Assembly: GCA_964555235.1 (NCBI GenBank)
Contig: CAZKRU010000039.1
Location: forward strand, 1 to 39,949
Direction: 5' to 3'
Source of the DNA: CAZKRU01 sp964555235
Lineage (GTDB): Bacteria; Verrucomicrobiota; Verrucomicrobiia; Methylacidiphilales; CAMAQI01
DNA: 39,949 nucleotides
Within the stretch, counting starts at the first letter, position 1. The number at the start of each line of letters is the position of its first letter. Shown here one piece after another: positions 1 through 7,896 of this stretch. The position numbers and the translations under genes are program-made. The notes under the pieces are model-generated. The model was not told the origin of the DNA and searched no databases. It was given only the letters and a program-made list of their open reading frames with translations.

Positions 1-244
1 CGTTGGTGGCATCGCTTTTGGCTCGAGCATAAGGGAGTACTTTTAAAACGATGGGAACGTTGGCCGCCTTGTAAATGGCGGTAACCAGATCATTGGCATA
101 ACCGGTCCCGTCGGCACAGGACCAAGGGGCTGCGGCATCTTCAACATTGATAATCAGTGCGTCTTCGGCGAGGACGGGCGGTCCGAACATCATCCACGCA
201 AGACAACCTACGGAAATAAGACGCTTTATCGATGGGATGCCCAT
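1..244 (-). CDS. ABC transporter-type extracellular solute-binding protein, N-terminal part (runs off left edge)
   Basis: An ATG at 244 on the minus strand opens a frame with no stop up to base 1, giving 81 residues. The start MGIPSIKRLISVG is followed by a hydrophobic stretch and PPVLA/EDA, a typical signal peptide with an Ala-x-Ala-like cleavage site. The mature start (PWSCADGTGYANDLV, then LKVLPYARAKSDA) matches the opening of family-3 periplasmic solute-binding proteins, in which a short strand leads into GxGxxxDL and a later LPYxR segment. The protein should therefore bind a small solute, perhaps an amino acid, in the periplasm. Only the first lobe is visible, so the ligand cannot be predicted, and no transporter permease lies beside it here. 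It is divergent from alaS, with a 114-bp gap. No clear Shine-Dalgarno precedes the ATG. Confidence 0.7.
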   Translation of the reverse strand, partial: MGIPSIKRLISVGCLAWMMFGPPVLAEDALIINVEDAAAPWSCADGTGYANDLVTAIYKAANVPIVLKVLPYARAKSDATN

Positions 245-358
245 GATTGTATTTCTACGTTCTTTTTTAGGGATTGCATTAATATTTTAGGTATCCATGG
301 GTGCTCATGTTCAAAACTATTGTCGGCGGGCGGATTTTTCGCTAATCCCTGACCCCTT

Positions 359-3109
359 ATGACATCGGCCCAAATTCGTCAGAGTTTTCTGGATTTTTTT
401 CAGGAGCAGTCGCACGCGATCGTTCCTTCATCGAGCTTGATGCCGGACTCGCCCAACTTGCTCTTTACGAATGCAGGGATGAATCAATTCGTTCCGATCT
501 TTTTGGGGAACGCCCCTTGCTCCTATCCGACGGGTCGCGCGGCGGATACTCAAAAGTGTATTCGGGCGGGTGGAAAGCATAACGATTTGGAAGATGTCGG
601 ATTTGACACCTACCATCATACGTTTTTTGAAATGCTCGGAAACTGGTCCTTTGGAAATTATTTCAAAAAGGAAGCCATTGCTTGGGCGTGGGAATTGGTG
701 GTGAATCGTTGGAAGTTTCCGGCGAATCGTGTTTATGCGACGGTCTACCAACCGGGAGCAGGCGATCCGGCGGAATTTGATCAGGAAGCTTATGATTACT
801 GGGCGGCGATTTTTGAAAAGGCGGGATTGGATCCGAAAGTTCAGATTGTTCGGGGAAACAAGAAAGATAATTTTTGGATGATGGGGGATACGGGTCCCTG
901 CGGTCCTTGCTCGGAGCTCCACATTGATTTGACTCCGGAAGGGGATACGAAGGGGGCGTTGGTCAATACGGGGGATGCCCGTTGCATCGAAATTTGGAAT
1001 CTGGTTTTTATTCAGTTCAATGCCAATCCGGATGGAACCTTCAGTCCGCTTCCCGCGAAGCATGTTGATACCGGAATGGGTTTTGAGCGGGTCTGTTCGA
1101 TCATTCAGGGGACGAAAGGCCTCACCGATTTTAAAACGGCGAAGATTTCGAATTACGAGACGGATGTCTTTCGTCCGATCTTTGATGAAATTGAGAAAAT
1201 GTCGGGAAAGAAATACACCTCCACCTTGCCGACGGTTGGTGGTGGAGAGAACAGCGAGCAGCAGAAAATCGATATCGCGTTTCGTGTGATTGCGGATCAC
1301 ATTCGTACCCTTAGTTTTTCGATTGCGGACGGAATTGTTCCGAGCAATGAAGGGCGCGGTTATGTCTTGCGTCGGATTTTGCGACGAGCGGTGCGTTATG
1401 GTCGAACCCTCGGATTTCACGAGCCCTTTTTCTACAAACTCGTTGCGGTCTTGGCGCGAACGATGGGCGAAGTCTTTCCGGAAATTCGGAAAGAGCAGGC
1501 GCGAGTCGAACAAGTGATTCGCGGCGAAGAGGAGAGCTTTTTGAAGACGCTCGATCGAGGGATTGAGTTGTTTGAATCAGTGATTCAAGCGAACGCGAAA
1601 CAAGGAAAGGCGGCAGGAGTTTTTCCAGGGGCGGAGGCCTTCAAGCTTTATGATACGTACGGATTTCCGATCGATCTGACGGAGCTCATGGCGCGTGAGC
1701 GGGGAATTCAGGTGGAGACTCCGGAGTTTGAGCGATGCATGGAAGAGCAGCGTCAGCGTTCCCAGGCGGCGCAGAAGAAGGAAGTGATTCGAGTTTCTGA
1801 GAGCGAAAGTCAGGCCGAAGCGACGGAGTTTTTGGGTTATGATGCGTTGGAGGTTGAGGCGAAAGTCGTATCGGTTTCGTCGGATCATTTGATTGTCGAT
1901 CGGACCTCGTTTTATGCGGAGATGGGGGGACAGTTGGGGGATAGTGGAGTTGCGGAATCTGCGGGACGGACGTGGAAAATTCGTTCAACCCAAAAAACGG
2001 GGGGCGGTGTTTTTGTTCATCGCGTGGAATCGGTGGAGGGGATTGTTCCTGGGGCTTCGTTGAAGCTTCAAGTGGATGCGCCACGCCGGGCTTTAATTGA
2101 ATCGCACCACTCCGCGACGCACGTGATGCATTGGGCATTGCGTAAGGTTTTGGGGACGACGGTTGGTCAGAAGGGTTCCTACGTTGGGCCCGATCGGCTG
2201 CGTTTTGATTTCTCGCATCATCAAGGAATGGCTCCGGAACAGTTGCTTGAAGTGGAACGGATGGTGAACGAAAAAATTGCAGCGAATGATGACGTTCGAT
2301 GGGAAGAGCGACCTTATTCCGAGGTAAAGGGGGATTCGTCGATTCTTCAATTCTTCGGAGATAAATATGGGGAGAAAGTTCGTGTGGTGGATATTGGGGG
2401 TTACTCCAAAGAGCTTTGTGGTGGAACGCACGTTCGCAAGAGCGGAATGATTGGATATTTTAAGATTTTGTCCGAAGGAGCGATTGCGGCGGGGGTTCGT
2501 CGTCTGGAAGCGGTCTGTGGTCCTGCGGTCGCGGATTACGTTTCGCAGGAGAAGAGTCGCCAGGAGGAGCGGTATTCCGCATTGAAGCAGAAGAAATCGG
2601 ATCTTTCTCAAATTCCAGCACTCTCGGGGAGCGAGCCGGCGTTGCTCTGGAAATCGTTTGAAGCGCGTCAGCAGTGGCTTCAGCAGATGGAGTCGGAAAT
2701 TCGCGAGTGGGAAAAACAACAGCAGAAGCAATTGGAGTCCGGATGGCAAAGTCAGGCGGCGGCGCAAGCTTTGGAGTTATTGGCAGGAGCTCAAACGCAC
2801 AAGGGAATTTCACTGCTGGTCAAGAATTGTGGTGAAGTGAAGGCTGGCTATCTGACGCATCTTGTCGAAGCCTTGCGACGAAAACATCAGGGAGTCATCG
2901 TGCTGGCGGGTCAGGATGCCGGTCGCGTTTCACTGATTGCCAGTGTTTCGCCTGAATTTACAAAGACGATCGCGGCAGGAAAAATTATTCAAGCCATTGC
3001 GCCGCTCGTTGGAGGCAAGGGAGGCGGAAAACCGGAACTCGCGCAGGGGGGCGGAACGGATCCGTCGAAGATCGCGGAAGCTTTGGCGAAAGTCTCGGAA
3101 TTGTTTTAA
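359..3109 (+). CDS. alaS: Alanyl-tRNA synthetase
   Basis: This enzyme charges tRNA-Ala in the cytoplasm. The 916-residue length is slightly above the usual 870-880. The class II catalytic domain is at the N terminus (IRQSFLDFF, then NLLFTNAGMNQFVP). The editing domain carries the zinc-binding HxxxH (H584 and H588, in HSATHVMH) and the matching CxxxH (C687 and H691, in CGGTH). The C-terminal C-Ala domain ends with the glycine-rich GGKGGGKPELAQGGG motif. All key residues are present, so it should both aminoacylate and edit. The ATG at 359 is the best start because the protein matches family starts from its second residue, although no strong ribosome-binding site is visible. Its stop is followed within 10 bp by an inverted repeat element. 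Confidence 0.98.
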   Translation: MTSAQIRQSFLDFFQEQSHAIVPSSSLMPDSPNLLFTNAGMNQFVPIFLGNAPCSYPTGRAADTQKCIRAGGKHNDLEDVGFDTYHHTFFEMLGNWSFGNYFKKEAIAWAWELVVNRWKFPANRVYATVYQPGAGDPAEFDQEAYDYWAAIFEKAGLDPKVQIVRGNKKDNFWMMGDTGPCGPCSELHIDLTPEGDTKGALVNTGDARCIEIWNLVFIQFNANPDGTFSPLPAKHVDTGMGFERVCSIIQGTKGLTDFKTAKISNYETDVFRPIFDEIEKMSGKKYTSTLPTVGGGENSEQQKIDIAFRVIADHIRTLSFSIADGIVPSNEGRGYVLRRILRRAVRYGRTLGFHEPFFYKLVAVLARTMGEVFPEIRKEQARVEQVIRGEEESFLKTLDRGIELFESVIQANAKQGKAAGVFPGAEAFKLYDTYGFPIDLTELMARERGIQVETPEFERCMEEQRQRSQAAQKKEVIRVSESESQAEATEFLGYDALEVEAKVVSVSSDHLIVDRTSFYAEMGGQLGDSGVAESAGRTWKIRSTQKTGGGVFVHRVESVEGIVPGASLKLQVDAPRRALIESHHSATHVMHWALRKVLGTTVGQKGSYVGPDRLRFDFSHHQGMAPEQLLEVERMVNEKIAANDDVRWEERPYSEVKGDSSILQFFGDKYGEKVRVVDIGGYSKELCGGTHVRKSGMIGYFKILSEGAIAAGVRRLEAVCGPAVADYVSQEKSRQEERYSALKQKKSDLSQIPALSGSEPALLWKSFEARQQWLQQMESEIREWEKQQQKQLESGWQSQAAAQALELLAGAQTHKGISLLVKNCGEVKAGYLTHLVEALRRKHQGVIVLAGQDAGRVSLIASVSPEFTKTIAAGKIIQAIAPLVGGKGGGKPELAQGGGTDPSKIAEALAKVSELF

Positions 3110-3117
3110 TGGTTTGT

Positions 3118-3208
3118 CTCACGCGGAGACACGGAGCTCGCGGAGAAAAACTTTTTTATTTTGGGGTTAGCGATCAACTCCTCCGTGCTCTCCGCGGCTC
3201 CGTGTGAG
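3118..3208. repeat. Intergenic inverted-repeat element with CGGAG-unit arms
   Basis: The left arm at 3118-3145 and the right arm at 3178-3208 are near reverse complements, separated by about 32 bp. Each arm is built from degenerate 8-9-bp units (CACGGAG, CCGCGGAG, GCACGGAG). It starts eight bases after the alaS stop. Single or paired arms of the same family occur at 29657, 36134 and 39851. Confidence 0.8.
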
Positions 3209-3265
3209 ATAAGGTTCGCAGGATTTCCTCCTTGCCATCTGGCGTTTGCTTGGGAAAAAGGCGGG

Positions 3266-3655
3266 ATGGCACAACGACAAGTTCTTTCAAGTCCGGACGC
3301 TCCCCAAGCGGTCGGGCCTTATTCGCAGGGGATTCGGGTCGGTTCAATGATTTTTCTGGCGGGGCAGATTCCGCTCGATCCGAAAACGGGAGAGATTGTT
3401 CCGGGAGGAATTACGGAACAGACGGAGCGAGTGATTCAAAATATCAAAGCGCTTCTCAGCTCCCAGGGATTGACCTTGAAAAATGTGGTGAAGGCGACGG
3501 TATTTCTTCAGGACCTCGCGGAATTTGCGGGAATGAATCAGGTGTACGGAAGTCATTTTAATTCAGAGCCTCCGGCGCGCTCAACGATTCAAGTCGCGCG
3601 ACTTCCGAAGGATGCCCGGGTGGAGATTGAAGTGATTGCGATTGCAGAAAGCTAA
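3266..3655 (+). CDS. ridA: RidA family reactive enamine/imine deaminase
   Basis: RidA proteins hydrolyse reactive enamine and imine intermediates, such as 2-aminoacrylate released by PLP enzymes, and so protect other PLP enzymes. The 129-residue product matches the whole YjgF/YER057c/UK114 family: GPYSQGIRVG near the start, FLAGQIPLDPKTGEIV, and the C-terminal ARSTIQVARLPKDARVEIEVIAIAE, which carries the conserved Arg of the active site. I chose the ATG at 3266 because it has a purine-rich ribosome-binding site (GGGAAAAAGGCGGG) and matches family starts. The longer frame from 3161 would read through the upstream repeat. pyrE follows after a 77-bp gap. Confidence 0.93.
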   Translation: MAQRQVLSSPDAPQAVGPYSQGIRVGSMIFLAGQIPLDPKTGEIVPGGITEQTERVIQNIKALLSSQGLTLKNVVKATVFLQDLAEFAGMNQVYGSHFNSEPPARSTIQVARLPKDARVEIEVIAIAES

Positions 3656-3658
3656 GAA

Positions 3659-3690
3659 ATTGCCCGCGAAACACGCGAAATGACGCGAAA
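3659..3690. repeat. Single repeat arm built of CGCGAAA units
   Basis: Three degenerate 9-10-bp units (CCGCGAAA, CACGCGAAA, GACGCGAAA) follow the ridA stop directly. No second arm is visible nearby. The design matches the other intergenic arms in this window, with a different unit sequence. Confidence 0.6.
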
Positions 3691-3732
3691 GTGTTTTTAC
3701 CGGGTGTTGAATACGAAGAGGAAGGAGTTCGA

Positions 3733-4290
3733 ATGGATTTATTGGAGGCGTTTCGGAAGAGTGAGGCGTTGTTGGATGGGCATTTTGTGCTTCGGTCCGG
3801 GCTTCACAGTCGTCAATATTTTCAATGTGCGCTTCTCTTGCAGCACGCCGGATTAGCGGCGGAGGTCTGTGAAGGATTGGTGGAAAAGGTGCGCGGCTAC
3901 TCATTTGATGCGGTGATTTCCCCGGCGATGGGGGGAATTTTAGTGGGTCAGGAAATGGCGCGTCAGCTCAATACCCGTCATCATTTTGCGGAGAAGCAGG
4001 ACGGAAAGCTGGTCGTGAGGCGATTTCAATTAAAGCCGGGGACTCGCTATTTGGTTGCGGAGGATGTGATTACTACCGGAAGTGCGGTTCGTGAGACGCT
4101 GGAGATTGTGAAGGCGGCGGGAGCCATTCCAGTAGCGGTCGCCTGCATTGTGGATCGGAGCGGGGATCGCCCTCCGGATTTTGGGATTCCAATGGTGAGC
4201 TTGCTTCAATTAAAGGTAGAAACCTTCTCGGCGGATCAATTGCCGGAGGATTTAAAGCGAATTCCGGTCACGAAACCAGGTTCTAAGTAG
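3733..4290 (+). CDS. pyrE: Orotate phosphoribosyltransferase
   Basis: This enzyme joins orotate to PRPP to give orotidine 5'-phosphate, a late step of pyrimidine synthesis. The 185-residue protein has the type I phosphoribosyltransferase PRPP loop (LVAEDVITTGSAV), an upstream SPAMGGILVGQEMA loop and the KQDGKLVVRR segment that carries the conserved active-site lysine and arginine residues. The ATG at 3733 has a strong GAAGGAG ribosome-binding site five bases upstream, so it is preferred over the in-frame start at 3691, which lies in the preceding repeat. It is the last gene of the alaS-ridA-pyrE run. A 198-bp gap separates it from the Tad-like genes. Confidence 0.95.
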   Translation: MDLLEAFRKSEALLDGHFVLRSGLHSRQYFQCALLLQHAGLAAEVCEGLVEKVRGYSFDAVISPAMGGILVGQEMARQLNTRHHFAEKQDGKLVVRRFQLKPGTRYLVAEDVITTGSAVRETLEIVKAAGAIPVAVACIVDRSGDRPPDFGIPMVSLLQLKVETFSADQLPEDLKRIPVTKPGSK

Positions 4291-4453
4291 GTTTGGACTG
4301 GGGAAAATCGGCAAGTAAGACAAAATCGTTCAGCTTTTTGGTGATTGATGGTATAGTTTCTCGCGGTTTTTGGGGTTCAAAGAATTTCGGACCTTTCGGG
4401 GTGATTGCGCATGGCTTCAAAATTAAGTATTGACGTTAGGCTGTGTTTTTATA

Positions 4454-4472
4454 GGGTTTTACGGGAAAACCC
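4454..4472 (+). promoter_or_regulatory. Small perfect hairpin in the leader of the cpaB-like gene
   Basis: GGGTTTT and AAAACCC form a perfect 7-bp stem around a 5-base loop, 17 bases before the GTG start. A TTGACG hexamer at 4430-4435 could be a -35 element, but no -10 at the right spacing is convincing. The hairpin may affect leader stability or translation. That is inference. Confidence 0.35.
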
Positions 4473-4488
4473 GATCTAACTGGTTCTT

Positions 4489-5469
4489 GTGAAGAAAAAA
4501 ACGATTAATCCTTTCCTGATTGGCGCCCTGGTTCTGGGAGCGCTCTGCATTTTTGGGATTAAGTATGTGATGGATAAGGACAAGGAAGAGGCCAATAACA
4601 AGCAGATGGAGTTGAAGGCTCTCGCGGAGAAGGCTCAGGCCGAGCTCGAAGAAGCCAAGAAAAAGGCCGAGGAGGCAATAAAGCGTCCCACGGCTTCGAT
4701 TGCCAAGGCGGAGACGAAATCAGTGGTCTGCTTCAAGGCTCCGCTTCAGTCGAGAACGGAGATTAACCGTACCATGTTGGAGCTTCGAGAAATCCCCATT
4801 GAACTTGTTCCTGAGGCAGTGATCACCGATTTAAAGGATGCCGTCGGACGATTTACGGTTCGCTCGGTGGATGCCAAGGAAATCGCGACGACGACCAAGC
4901 TCAAAACGATTCATGAAATTGGCGGGATGTCTTATCGAGTGACTCCGGGAATGCGTGCGATTTCCATTCAAGTTTCTGCGGTTGGTGCTACCGGAAATTT
5001 GATTACCGATGGGGATTCGGTCGACATTCTTCTGACGGAAAAAGATTCGGGAGGAACCTTTCTTCGGACGCGAATTTTTCTCCAGAGCATTCGAATTTTG
5101 AGTTTCCATGCGAGTCCTGAAAACGAGTCGACCGCGGGGCTTCCGAAGACGGCACCCGACACGGCAACGATTGAAGTGACTCCGGAGCAAGCGGAAGGGA
5201 TTATCCAGGCAAAAAGCATGGGAGAGATGAGTCTGGTGCTCCGAAGTGTAAAAGATAATGTTCAGATTCGTACTCGTGGATTTGAAAGAACCGAACTTTC
5301 AGACGATATTGGAGTCATTCAGACTCGCTCAAAACGGACGCTGAAAAAAGTACAAGATGACCAGGCAGCGGCCAAGGACGCCGCCTCAAAGGAAGCGGCT
5401 GCATCCAAGGATGTTGCTCCTGTAACGGTTGAGACAGCTGAACCGGAAAAAAGTGGAGAATCGAAATGA
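4489..5469 (+). CDS. cpaB: CpaB/RcpC-like Flp pilus assembly protein
   Basis: CpaB-type proteins sit at the inner membrane of Tad (Flp) pilus systems and reach the secretin through a SAF/RcpC domain. The 326-residue product has a short cytoplasmic N terminus and a membrane helix (PFLIGALVLGALCIFGIKYVM). A charged Lys/Glu coiled-coil-like stretch follows at about residues 25-65. The SAF-like region spans about residues 90-160, and the RcpC domain (GMRAISIQVSAVGATGNLITDGDSVDILL) spans about residues 155-270. The tail is rich in Ala and Lys. The start is GTG at 4489. Its stop overlaps the secretin start in ATGA, so the two genes are probably translationally coupled and act in one envelope machine. 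Confidence 0.85.
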   Translation: MKKKTINPFLIGALVLGALCIFGIKYVMDKDKEEANNKQMELKALAEKAQAELEEAKKKAEEAIKRPTASIAKAETKSVVCFKAPLQSRTEINRTMLELREIPIELVPEAVITDLKDAVGRFTVRSVDAKEIATTTKLKTIHEIGGMSYRVTPGMRAISIQVSAVGATGNLITDGDSVDILLTEKDSGGTFLRTRIFLQSIRILSFHASPENESTAGLPKTAPDTATIEVTPEQAEGIIQAKSMGEMSLVLRSVKDNVQIRTRGFERTELSDDIGVIQTRSKRTLKKVQDDQAAAKDAASKEAAASKDVAPVTVETAEPEKSGESK

Positions 5470-7838
5470 AAACCCGGCCTAGATTTTGGTGGTGCATCAT
5501 CGCTGTTTTTACTGCGGCGGCGCTTCCTCTGGTGGCTCAGGCTCCTTTAACCGGGGGGACGCTGGCTGCGGAGAAGGGTGGTTTTTTTGCTGAGAATTCC
5601 CAAGCCGTGAAGCGGTTGTATATCAATATTTCTGAATCAGAAAAAATCGTTTTCCCCAAGCCGGTTGAAGAGTATCGAGCAACGTTTCCAGGGGTCGCCA
5701 AGCTGGAGCAACCGATGGACAACATTCTGCTGGTTGAGGGGATTCGTGTGGGGCGAACTACGATCACAGTCATTTCTGGAGATCAAATTTACCGGTTTCA
5801 CGTCACGACCTTTGAAGGGCGTGGGGCAGACGAAGCCAATATTAACAATGAATTTTCGGAACAGGGATTGGTTGATTTAACGGCGCGGTTTGATAAGAAA
5901 AAACATGATCAAGTTCTGATCGAGGGTAATGTTGAGACTCCGGAGCAACTCGCGCAAGCTTCTCAAATCGTCAAAAAATACACGCCCTTTTTTATCAATA
6001 AGGCGGCCATTGGAAAATTGGAAGTAGATGTCAACACCTCTACTCCTGAGGAGCAGGAGATCGAAAAGACGATCGAGAAGCTGGCCGGAGTTCCGAATTT
6101 GAAAGTGAAGGTTAAGTTCGAGCTTCGACAAAAGGAAGTGAGCATTACGGAGTCTGCGACGACCGGAAATCCGGTGGTGACCAATACTTCAACCTCGGCC
6201 AATGGGGCTTCGAGTACCAGTACTGCGCCGCTCGTCCCGCCTGATTCCCAAGGCAAGGCACCCGAGCCTGAGCCGACCAAGGGAACATTGGAACAGTCGA
6301 CGGTTTCGCAGTTGGAAGGCGTCCCCGCCAAAATCTTCCTTTATGGAAATGTTCGGGACGATTTGGAGCGTTCGAAGGCAATTCGTGTTGCTCGTACCTT
6401 TTGTACGTTGGTTGTCTCATTTTTGACCTTGGATGATCCGATTCAAGTGCGATTCCAGTGTTACTGGTTGGATGTTAATTTGACCAAGGCGCGGAATGTC
6501 GGAGTTCAGTGGCCAAACTCCCTTACATACCGGGCTTTGAATGCGCCAGCGGCAACCGCACAAACAGGAACTTCCAGCATGGGGACGATGTTCCGGAAAG
6601 TTTTTTCAGGAGAAGGGTCCAAACTGATGGAAAACATCACTGCGGGATTAACGGCGAATGCAGATGTCACGATGAACATGTTGGAAACGATTGGCGTTTC
6701 CAGAGTGATGCAGGCTCCGGTCGTGACCGTGTTTAATGGACAGACCGGCTTTTTCCGTTCGGGTGGTCAATTCCCGGTGCAGACAACCACTTTGAATGCC
6801 GACGGAACCCGGACCAATGCCACAGTTTACCGTGATTTTGGTATCTCAATTTCAATTCTTCCCATGAATTTGGAGCGTTCAGGGCCTGATGGTCTTACGG
6901 AAGATATTTTGAACTCGGATGGAACTCGAAGTATTCCGACGATGATGGATGTCAAGGGAATCGTAAATCCGATCGGTCGCAATAATTTCACGCTTCCGCC
7001 GGAAGTGGATGAGTCGCTGAAGATGGTGGATGAAAATGGGAATATTGCGGTTCGGCTGAACACGCAGGTTTCGGCATTGGACTTTTCGCAAGTGGACGCT
7101 CAAGGGAATCCGCAAATCATCGATAAGCAGGCGGTCACTCGTGCGGTGCTGAAAGATGGGGAGCCTCTGGTGGTTGCCGGGGTGATGGATCAGAATTATG
7201 TGAAGACGGTTCGAAAGATTCCATTCTTGGGGGATATCCCGTTTTTTGGGGAGCTCTTTAAAAACCGGAATGCGGCAAATGACGACGTGCGTGAGATTAT
7301 CTTTGTCTTACGGCCTAAAATTGTTCGAGCCAAGTCCAGCTCGCTCGAAGATCATTTCCCGAAGCCATTTTTGGATGAGAATCGAAAGGCCATTTTGCAA
7401 GTTGCTCCTGATTTAGTCCCGACCTTGAATGGAAGGCCGAAGCCGTATGAAAGTAAGGAGTCGAAGGGGGCTCCGATGGAATCAAGTCGTTTTGTCCCTT
7501 CGAATGAAGGATCGGCAGTGGAGGCCGTGCCTTTGATTGACGTGACGCCGGCGACACCGGTTCCTGCTCCCCTCAAGCCCGCAACCACACCAACTCCGCC
7601 TTCGGTGGTCCCCATGGAGTTGAAAGACGAAGCGGCCCCTTCAGCATCATCTCCGGCAGCACCCATGACGCCGTCGGTTGAGAAGCCAGCGGCTGAGGCG
7701 ACGGAGCCCGCAAAGATTAAGGAAGGTCCTAAAACAAGGACGCGTCCCGAAGCTCCGGATGATTCGGCCATTCTCAAGGAGCAACCTCAAACAAGTCGTT
7801 TGAAGAAGAAGCCAACCATTGAGGTTCGGAACCCTTAG
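5466..7838 (+). CDS. cpaC: Tad/type II-type outer-membrane secretin (CpaC/RcpA-like)
   Basis: Secretins form the outer-membrane ring through which pili or exoproteins leave. The 790-residue protein opens with a signal peptide (about residues 1-26, ending PLVAQA). An N-terminal pilus-assembly domain follows (INISESEKIVFPKP to TTITVISGDQIYRFHV), then a BON-like/N-domain region. The C-terminal secretin domain has VMQAPVVTVFNGQTGFFRSGGQFPV and LVVAGVMDQNYVKTVRKIPFLGDIPFFGELFKNR, the classic secretin signature. A low-complexity Pro/Ala/Glu/Lys tail of about 160 residues follows and is longer than in typical CpaC. A Ser/Thr-rich linker lies at about residues 225-260. It is coupled to cpaB. CpaE follows after 58 bp. 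Confidence 0.92.
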   Translation: MKTRPRFWWCIIAVFTAAALPLVAQAPLTGGTLAAEKGGFFAENSQAVKRLYINISESEKIVFPKPVEEYRATFPGVAKLEQPMDNILLVEGIRVGRTTITVISGDQIYRFHVTTFEGRGADEANINNEFSEQGLVDLTARFDKKKHDQVLIEGNVETPEQLAQASQIVKKYTPFFINKAAIGKLEVDVNTSTPEEQEIEKTIEKLAGVPNLKVKVKFELRQKEVSITESATTGNPVVTNTSTSANGASSTSTAPLVPPDSQGKAPEPEPTKGTLEQSTVSQLEGVPAKIFLYGNVRDDLERSKAIRVARTFCTLVVSFLTLDDPIQVRFQCYWLDVNLTKARNVGVQWPNSLTYRALNAPAATAQTGTSSMGTMFRKVFSGEGSKLMENITAGLTANADVTMNMLETIGVSRVMQAPVVTVFNGQTGFFRSGGQFPVQTTTLNADGTRTNATVYRDFGISISILPMNLERSGPDGLTEDILNSDGTRSIPTMMDVKGIVNPIGRNNFTLPPEVDESLKMVDENGNIAVRLNTQVSALDFSQVDAQGNPQIIDKQAVTRAVLKDGEPLVVAGVMDQNYVKTVRKIPFLGDIPFFGELFKNRNAANDDVREIIFVLRPKIVRAKSSSLEDHFPKPFLDENRKAILQVAPDLVPTLNGRPKPYESKESKGAPMESSRFVPSNEGSAVEAVPLIDVTPATPVPAPLKPATTPTPPSVVPMELKDEAAPSASSPAAPMTPSVEKPAAEATEPAKIKEGPKTRTRPEAPDDSAILKEQPQTSRLKKKPTIEVRNP

Positions 7839-7896
7839 GCAGTCTCTGAGGTGTTTTGCTCATTGCAACGATCGAAATTTTTGGTAAAAAACCGTT

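Noticed and set aside
428..1513. 361-residue minus-strand frame opposite alaS
   Set aside because: It is antisense to a clear alanyl-tRNA synthetase and shows no family match, so it is an antisense shadow.
3118..3208. CRISPR-like array
   Set aside because: The repeats are degenerate, inverted and without unique spacers of even length, so they do not form a CRISPR array.
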